Shown: one piece after another, positions 56,665 to 64,000 of the stretch
Layout of the letters: the number at the start of each line of letters is the position of its first letter
Position numbering within the stretch: position 1 is the stretch's first letter
NCBI GenBank assembly: GCA_941918925.1
Contig: OW799236.1
Coordinates: 78,990,713-79,054,712 of the forward strand
Reading direction: 5' to 3'
Source: Phyto melanocephala
Taxonomy: Eukaryota > Arthropoda > Insecta > Diptera > Rhinophoridae
DNA: 64,000 bases
Notes under the pieces: generated by a model
Told to the model about the DNA's origin: nothing
The model's input: the letters and a program-made list of their open reading frames with translations, nothing else
The model's database searches: none
Translations under genes and position numbers: made by a program

Positions 56665-58735
56665 GATCAGCGAGTTTGAAGGAGATAAGTGTTTTTTCTG
56701 CTTCTTTATTTTGTGATTAATTTAATTTTCTGTTTGTTTTTTTTAATTGATGTATTTTGTTTATTTATATTTATTATTATTATTATTACTGTTGTTGTTA
56801 TTCACATTGCTTTTGTTGTAATAAAATACGTGATCGATCGAGTTGCAATTGTGTGTTAAAAACACAATATTATTAAACAATTGTTACCCAGTTTTTTTTG
56901 TAATGGAATTTCTTATTGTTTAACATGGAATTTTATTTTTTTGCGCGTTTGTAAAATCAGTGTAAAATTGAAATATTCAAATCATTTGTTGTAGGGAATG
57001 TAATCAAAAATTTTTTTAAATAACGGTCTGACTGATGAGAGCGTTTAACTAAATATTTAGTGATTATTTAATTGTGTAGATCTGTCGATGACTCATGCTG
57101 GGTTGTCTGTTTTAACTCTTCTTCGAGTCGTTATTGCCGTTGTTGTCTTTTACAGTCTTTTAACCAGACTTCAGTACATAGTGTTCGTATGTTTGTTGCT
57201 GTTTTCCATTAACTGGTTTTTTAACTTTTGAGGCAGGTATGTTGTACGTTGTTCGTATACTCACTCTCTTTTAAAAACTGGTTTCTGTACTTGTGTTATA
57301 AATTCTTAAACACGATTTCGCTTTAAAAATTTTTTTTTATGGTTTTTCAATCAACCTTTTTTATTTGCTACTAATTTTTCTTTAGCATATTCTTATTTTA
57401 TTAACCTTTTTTTTAAAAATTATAATTTTAAATTATTTTACTTTGTTTAAAATGCGTATTTGTTTAGTTGTTGTTATTATTGCTACGCCACTTTAACCAC
57501 AGCCGTATTAAAAATAAATTAAATTTTTTCCTATTTAAGCTACTCTCTACTCGAAAAATTTGAGACTCTCAACTGAACCCAATCGTTGAACGATCGTTTT
57601 ACTACTAAACATACCTGAAACAACTCACAAACCAAATCTTTGAAGAAATAAACCTTTTTGAGTTGATATGTGGTCAGTAGGAACTCATCGTTTTATTGGG
57701 AGTTATTTAAGGCCACAATAGATACTAATTTTATTATATTCTCTACCATCTGCGAGTAGCTTTGTTGGTATGTAAACTGTTTTCTATTAGTTACGGGTAA
57801 GTGATGCCTTTTACGTCACAATTTCAAATAAGTATCTACTCACTTTTTAACTCGTATTTGACGGGCGTTGTGTTTACCTGTTACCTTCTGAGTGTTTCTC
57901 TCTTAAATAAATTTCTATATGAAAATTTGACTGCGTAACTTTTTAAAATTATTATTGTATTATGACCACAGCGATGTTATGCTATAGTGGATAACTTTTT
58001 AACTTAATATGGCTCCGAGGATGTGATTGCGTAAATCCAAAATATAAATTGTGCTAATTTAGGCCAACAAAAAATAAAATAAATTAAATATTTGTTTGAT
58101 ATTTAACTTCCCACCAAAAAAGTTCAAAGCGAATTCTTGAATCGCATGCTTAGTGCTTACCTGCTTCTGGGAGTGCTTCTATAAGGCATGATTTTTATAT
58201 GTAATGTCCAACCTTGTATGTTTCTTTTTTGCATTTATAAAGCGCTTATTTCATTTCTTCCAGTAACAACTTCATCATTGTTTCCACTTACGCACTGCTG
58301 AAAAAGGTAGCAGGAAGTAAGGGACATTTTTAAAAAAGAATTATGTGTCGTTTTTGGAATCCGAGCGGTCACTTTGAGTGAAAACTTAATATGTGTTTTG
58401 TTATTGCAATAAAAATATATAACACGCTTAACGTCCACTTATAGCGATCGCTTGGATTGTTTAAACAGCACATTAGTGTTGGATAAAATTAGTCTCCTTT
58501 TTCAACTGCTGAAATATTAGGCAGTACAGAAGACATACAGCACAACAGAAGCACAACAGCTTTCGTATGCAAGCAATTTAAGCATTTCAATGGATGTAGT
58601 ACAGTAAGGGAAAAAAGTCTGCCCTGCTTTCAAAATTCGAAATTTTGCTGTGGAGGCTACAACAAATATAATTCATGGACTGTAAATAACAGTTATCCAG
58701 AAAATTTTAAATTAAAAACTCTTCATGTTAGAGTT
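56665..58735 (-). other. Upstream flank of grnd: probable 5' leader and promoter region
   Basis: Immediately upstream of the grnd ATG on the minus strand. Acceptor-like and donor-like sites (exon edges about 56697 and 57615) allow an intron in the 5' leader. 57545-57870 is less A/T-rich and looks single-copy, which fits promoter sequence. No TATA or initiator could be singled out. Confidence 0.3.
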
Positions 58736-58739
58736 AACG

Positions 58740-59260
58740 GAGACCTATATTGTTATATATTTTAAAAAATATGACCAATCTGTCAATAATCTGCAAGGTT
58801 ATAGGCAAAAATAAGTTGAAAAATATTTTTTTTTTTAAATTTATATTGAATTACTACAGTTGCTGATTAATTTTTGGATACACTAAATTTCCAGCCTTAG
58901 TTTTGAAAATTATTTTAGAGAAAAACTAAGAACTCAGACAGAAACTATCTGAGATGTAAGCAGCAAATTAAAAATGCCTCGATGTTATGCTTAAAATTTA
59001 CAAAAGATAATCGATTTTTTTAAGCTTCCAGACAACTGAGATGGTCGACATGGGTATTAAATAATTTTATAGTATTTTATACAGTATAAATGTCATGTCA
59101 TGACAGTTAGCAATATAAAAATTCAAAGTCAAGGATGACGTCGGACATAATGAAGAAAAATGACGTATAACATTAAGTCCAAAATGTAGGCTGATAATGA
59201 TATGATCCTATATTTATATGATCGTCTACTGAGATAAAAACTTTGGCAGTCGGTCGGTTA
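58740..59260 (-). mobile_element. Family A repeat, diverged inverted fragment A8
   Basis: Ordered matches to A7: GTTATAGGCAAAAATAAGTT, TTTTAAGCTTCCAGACAACT-GAGA, TCAAGGATGACGTCGGACAT and ATAATGAAGAAAAATGACGT. Ends are eroded. Confidence 0.5.
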
Positions 59261-59779
59261 ACTACTGCTCTTGGCTATCGCACTAACAGAAAATAATTTT
59301 GGTTTTGTTTTCTAATACGTTGTTAGTTGATAGCAAAGTATAACCAGATAAGTTACCGGTTAGTTCTTTCGACTATATATTTTATTCACCACATAAAAAT
59401 AAACTTATTAAGAATTATAATGCTAACGATTCTTGATTTTGAAATTAAGCGGCACTAGTATTCATATTTTCCCTATAAAAACTGGACACTGATCATGGGG
59501 CGTATTGTATATCTATAGCCTAGAGTCAATCATTCAACTAAAGGTTTTTCTTTTAACCCAGAAGAAACATACGAAGGGAATAACTGTCATACTGCGCTCA
59601 CTTTTTGACATCATCACATCATCATCATAAATAGATTAACGCTTAAACAATACCTTATGCAATTCCCCCACAGAATTTTATCAAATTAACTATTTATATT
59701 CAATAATCATACATATAAAATTAACTCAGTTTAAAATTTTGCCCCAGAAAAAAATTTTAACCAACGCCATACAGATTCC

Positions 59780-60265
59780 ATTATATCCAGAAAAAATCAT
59801 CGTTAAGTGCTTTGAACGCGTAACGGTCAATTAAGATCGTAACAGCACCATTATGACAAATGATTTTTTTTATGAAAATATGAATGAAATTAATACGGGA
59901 GATGTGTAATATTTATAGAATGGCGCTACGTGACATACGTCGACCGCAAGCATCGATTTAATAAAATCGGAACTTGGCAATTAGTTCATTTTAAGAAATG
60001 GACCGACCAGTCAATTGGCCCCCAAAGTCATGCGATTTTACGCCTCTTAATTGTTTCCTGTGGGGCCGAGCGGGTTTATGCTGATAAACGAGCAACAATT
60101 GTTATCTTATTCGTTGTTCGTGACATATGAACAGAAGGGCTTGAAAAAGTATGCTAAGATTGTATGTCCACTATGTGAATCGTTAAGAACAGCCGCATTC
60201 GTCATAAGCTCGAAATCATTTTCAAATGTACATCTGAATGTTATTTTTTATAATTTCAAGTTCTA
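59780..60265 (+). pseudogene. Fossil mariner-type transposase, C-terminal part
   Basis: Reads DRPVNWPPKSCDFTPLNCFL WG (about 60003-60065), the conserved NWPPRSCDLTPLD(Y/F)FLWG block that carries the third catalytic Asp; here the codon reads Asn (PLN). After a frameshift it reads VYADKRATI (about 60077-60104), then decayed text ending EIIFKC (about 60215-60235). Sequence before 59930 is unassigned. Confidence 0.68.
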
Positions 60266-61640
60266 TCAGTTCTATACCGAACACAAAGTGGCCTAAAAGT
60301 AATGTCTTCTCAGAAGAGAGCATACGTAAGAAACATATGTACAAGAAAAACCGACACTATTATAGTACAATGTGATTTGTTTAATATGTTCATCGCCCTA
60401 TATTGATGAACAAAGTTGTATGAGTTTTGGTACCTTGTACCTATCCAATTAATTTTGGTTCCCTATCTGCATCCGTATTATATTTCTTTACAAAAACTTT
60501 AACTTAATTCTTTTTTTATCTATTCTATATTCTTCGCTGATAAAATTTAATTGCCTAGTGTAGCTACATGCGATTGCGAATTGTTTTTAAACGCTCTGTT
60601 TGTTTTGCTAACTCTATTTATTTTAACCACAATAAAAACCAGTTATGAGTATTTTCATTCGAAATATTCTTTATTAAATGGTATTAAATCCCATGTATGA
60701 AAAAATACACATATACATACATACATTTCACACTGGGTCAAGTAATTCGACGTTATTGCCGGTATGTAATTTAATATACTAAAAACACAATTGTGACAAA
60801 CGACGAATTTTTAGGAACGAATATTTGTGGGTTGCATGATTATGCGAAAAAATTTATTTACGGTTCTATCTCTACATAAAAACATATATTAGGAAATGTT
60901 AATTATTTGGTGTTACGTTCTTTTTACAATCACACAAAAAGGTGGGTGTGGTTTACGTTAAAATTGAATCGTTTGTATTTATGTAGCTGTTTTTTTTTTC
61001 GTTATAATATAGCAAACCAATTTATGAACGACGATTTTCGAAATCATAGCGACTTTTGTGAATTGCTTTTTAACTCAGCCATTTTTTTCAATTTAATCCA
61101 CGTCACATAATATGAGGATTCGAGAGGCTGTTGTTAGCTAGCGCCAGCCCTTACGTTTGGCAAAATAAACATAAATTATTTTTAAAAAGTTTTGCCCGAA
61201 TTATCGAAATACTTCCTTTACAAAAGGTTAATGAGTTTTGCGAGTTTTATTTTTCTGATATTAGGGTTGTACATTAGATCTGAGATTTGGTGGGTAAATA
61301 CTAGCACTGAATATTTGATATCAATGACTTTGGTCATCCATGTAAAAGTCTAAAATATAACGAAAAATATATTATGCCGCCCCTACGTTCGGCAAAAAAA
61401 AATTTTTTTTGAACTGTCTTGCAGCAATACTTTATATTCGGTGGTGGCTACTATAATGAATATGATATGTGTATATCGTTGGGCACAAGTAGAAAGACCT
61501 AACTCAAATAATTGTAACTTTGCAGGGGAAGGTTGAAACGTAATAAAAACTGTATTATAATAAATCTGTTAGTTTTAATAATATTGCACTAAATATTTGT
61601 ATCGAGGTGTATTTGTGTGAAATATATTGGAATCACTGAA
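60266..61640. other. AT-rich intergenic DNA
   Basis: ACAATTGTGACAAACGACGA at about 60788-60808 recurs in kon intron 3 (34251-34275), so it is part of a dispersed repeat. Two related phrases (CGCCAGCCCTTACGTTTGGC-AAAATA near 61142 and GCCGCCCCTACGTTCGGCAA near 61377) also suggest repeat debris. No gene seen. Confidence 0.4.
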
Positions 61641-61681
61641 AAACTGAACATCAAACATCAGTGATGGTGTTCAGTTTTTTT
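61641..61681. repeat. Short perfect inverted repeat (hairpin)
   Basis: AAAACTGAACA and TGTTCAGTTTT flank a spacer of about 18 bases. The stem is 11 bp. No neighbouring gene explains it. Confidence 0.55.
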
Positions 61682-61839
61682 TAGTAATATTTCATTTTAT
61701 TAAAATATACTGAAAAACAATTTCAGACTTCAATATTTAAAAAATTTATACAGATGAATTATATACATATAAATTTTATTATTTATTAAATACATACATG
61801 TGTATTTAATATCTAATAATTTTAAAGAATAAGAAACAA

Positions 61840-61975
61840 ACAAACAGACAGGCGGACATAGCTAGATCGTCATAAAATGAAACCTCGATTCAGAATATAT
61901 ACTTTATGGGGTCTAAAATGGATATCTCGATGTTTTACAAACGTCATGATAAAATCAATATACCCCATCTTTCCT
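61840..61975 (+). mobile_element. Family B repeat 3' fragment B5
   Basis: Contains AGACAGGCGGACATAGCTAG-ATCGTCATAAAATGAAACC, ATATACTTTATGGGGTCTAA and ATATCTCGATGTTTTACAAA, the same order as the B1 and B3 3' ends. The GGGTATAAAA terminus is lost. Confidence 0.6.
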
Positions 61976-63830
61976 ATGCAGTCATCTGATTAAATCAACC
62001 CTGAGCATGTAGGATGTCATTCATTTTGAACTAATACTTTCAGAATGAGGATTTTGTGTCATTTTTGCAGATTTTAGTAATATTTACAACAGGGAGAAAA
62101 AGCATTTATTTCTTTTTAATTACAAATATATTTCTTTAAAAGTAAGTAAAATTATATTTTTATAATATTTTGAAAAAGTGCCAAAATTTTATTGACCGTG
62201 CCATGGTGCCATTAAACAACTAATAGTGCCAAAAATGCCAGGATTGTGCCACTTTTACCAACAGTGATATGCATTATATATACAACACGAGCAAGTTATT
62301 AGTGGTGGAAATCTCATTTAAGGTTTATATATCTACTATCTTTAGTAAAGGATTAGAACTCCACTAAAACTGGACAGCACTTTTAATTAAAAGTTTTAAA
62401 AGCCTTGTGATTTTCTTAAATCATAAAATATGTACTTTGTACGTAGTAGGTAAGTAGATATATTTGAATGTAAAAGTATTTTTAAAAATATCTTTATTTA
62501 AAAAAATAATACTTTTTGCAAATTATAAAATAATGATTTATCAAAATAAACTATAAAGAGCCTATTGCCAATTAAATAGTTGCCGTAAATCTTAAATTAG
62601 TAATTTGGCGGTAATCACTATTTAAAAAAAAACAAATAAACATACAGTTAAAGTTTTTATATCTACCCGGTGTTTATTTTAGAGGCTGGAAACTTAAATT
62701 AAGAAAAAACAGAGAAAAACGTCTTCATATCTATCCAACTTGTTTTATTAATTATGTAGACAATTTTATGACGATAATAACAGCAATAACACTTCAAATA
62801 CTCCTTTCCAAACGCTCATACGTTTCTGATTTACTCCTTTGGGCTTAGTTTCTATAACTTGTATAATTTCCGGTTTGGTACGAATATTCATCTTTCAAAT
62901 TGCATACTATTTATACAAGAATAAAGGCAAAAGTACGATAAGTTTTTTTATACCTCGCAAGTCAATAAATTTTGAGCATATTTACAATATGTAAATTTAT
63001 ATCATCATAAATGTCACATTTCACAGGGGTTAGACTATCTCAAGTTATCTTAAAAAATTTATGTTTTTCTAAATTTGCTAAATTTCTATTTCTAGATATA
63101 AAAATCCTTATACATACTTTGAAATTGCTCACTGAACTATAATACTCTTAATGTAGCAGACATAACCTATTAAAAATAGCTACTCACATTTATTAAAAAT
63201 TAAATATGTATTCGCAAAAAACGGCGATAATAAACATTAATGTAGAAATTATCAAAAAAAAAAAAAAATTTGTACAACTACTAGGACGTACAACTCCTAC
63301 GACAGCTTGTTAACGTACCTATAACTGTTAAGCTTGATTTCAGTTTCATCTACGTATTGAAATAATTAAAATTTGTATGCAATAAATAAAGTATGAATTA
63401 AGTAAGAATTCACAAAAATTATATAGATTTTATTTTAAAAAAATATTTATTTTATACAAACACCTAATAATGTAGTCTTGAAAATTAACCGAATAATATT
63501 TACATAGTTACTCAACAAGCGTTAATTACAAAATTCAAATATGGCAGCCAAAAAGGTAGTAGAGATATCATCATATCGTTCCTTGATTAACCCATTAAAA
63601 ATATATAAACAGGTTACTTTAGAAATTTCCGTTAGACATTGCGTAATTATAATCATACAAGAAAAGGTAACTCTTAAAACAATGACTCTCAAACTATATG
63701 TACCAGTCAATTTTATTTATTTTTAGTTCTCTCACGCGTACTAAAACATAAATATATTTGTAAATCAGGGATGGAAAATTTTAATTATAATGGTGTAACT
63801 ATATAAGGTGCAGAAGGTGAGATTTTTGTT
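61976..63830. other. AT-rich intergenic DNA
   Basis: 62190-62265 has TGCCAAAA-type phrases repeated four times (GTGCCAAAATT, GTGCCATTA, GTGCCAAAAATGCCAGG, GTGCCACTTTT). Otherwise no repeats or genes recognised. Confidence 0.35.
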
Positions 63831-64000
63831 TTTATATCCTTCACCTGTGGTGCACAAGGGTATATATAGCTTTGTCATTCCGTTTGTAATTTCTACAACT
63901 TTCATTTCCGACCCCATAAAGTATATATTTTCTGAAAGCTTATGAATAGGGGAGTCGATTAAGCTCTGTCAGTCTGTCCGTGTGTTGGTTGAAATCAACT
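63831..64000 (-). mobile_element. Family A repeat, inverted copy A9, cut by the window end
   Basis: TATATCCTTCACCTGTGGTG, TTTGTCATTCCGTTTGTAAT, CCCCATAAAGTATATATTTT, AGGGGAGTCGATTAAGCTCT and the start of GTTGAAATCAACT match A7 in order. It continues beyond the window. Confidence 0.65.

Overview
The window looks like a piece of a higher-fly (Brachycera, most likely calyptrate, blow-fly-like) nuclear genome. It is very AT-rich, has large introns with consensus GT/AG splice sites, and is dense with decayed transposable elements. Species is inferred, not shown. Only two conserved protein-coding genes can be supported, and they point towards each other.

Gene 1, plus strand, 15099..42599: the CSPG4/NG2 orthologue kon-tiki (kon; also called perdido). 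I could assemble it completely from the sequence. Its 12 coding exons have mutually compatible phases and encode about 2381 residues: signal peptide, two laminin G domains, a six-cysteine EGF-like module, a long series of CSPG repeats, one transmembrane helix and a tail ending in the PDZ ligand QYWV. Exon 1 (signal peptide) is separated from the rest by a 17.9-kb intron full of mobile DNA. Exons 2-12 lie in 33036..42599.

Gene 2, minus strand, 56664..48794: a 229-residue, three-exon type I membrane protein with an eight-cysteine ectodomain. I identify it as grindelwald (grnd), a fly TNF receptor. Its 7-kb first intron is also filled with repeats. kon and grnd are convergent, with about 6.2 kb of transposon debris between their stop codons.

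The rest is accessory DNA. It includes fossil Tc1/mariner transposases (about 60-890, 4180-4545, 45830-46345, 47580-47900, 59780-60265), non-LTR retrotransposon fragments (reverse transcriptase at 44690-45045; RNase H at 17924-18060 and 6790-6935), a hAT fragment with a BED finger (21312-21794), several MITEs, and Helitron-like elements with TC...CTAG ends and A^T target sites (16673-17491, 28310-29039, 30465-31158). Two abundant interspersed families, here called A and B, begin with the same inverted motif (ATTCGGC / GCCGAAT), carry a (GACR)n stretch and end in GGGTATAAAA. They resemble the DINE-1/mini-me class of flies.

The most interesting leads are: (1) intron 3 of kon, if retained, stays open for 40 codons, completes the first laminin G domain with its final cysteine, then stops and meets a poly(A) signal, which suggests a short secreted isoform; (2) a compact, isolated 59-codon ORF at 6495-6674 with a TATA box, a signal-peptide-like start, a dibasic site and a poly(A) signal; (3) the Helitron-like arrays of GC-box palindromes around 28.3-31.1 kb inside kon intron 1.
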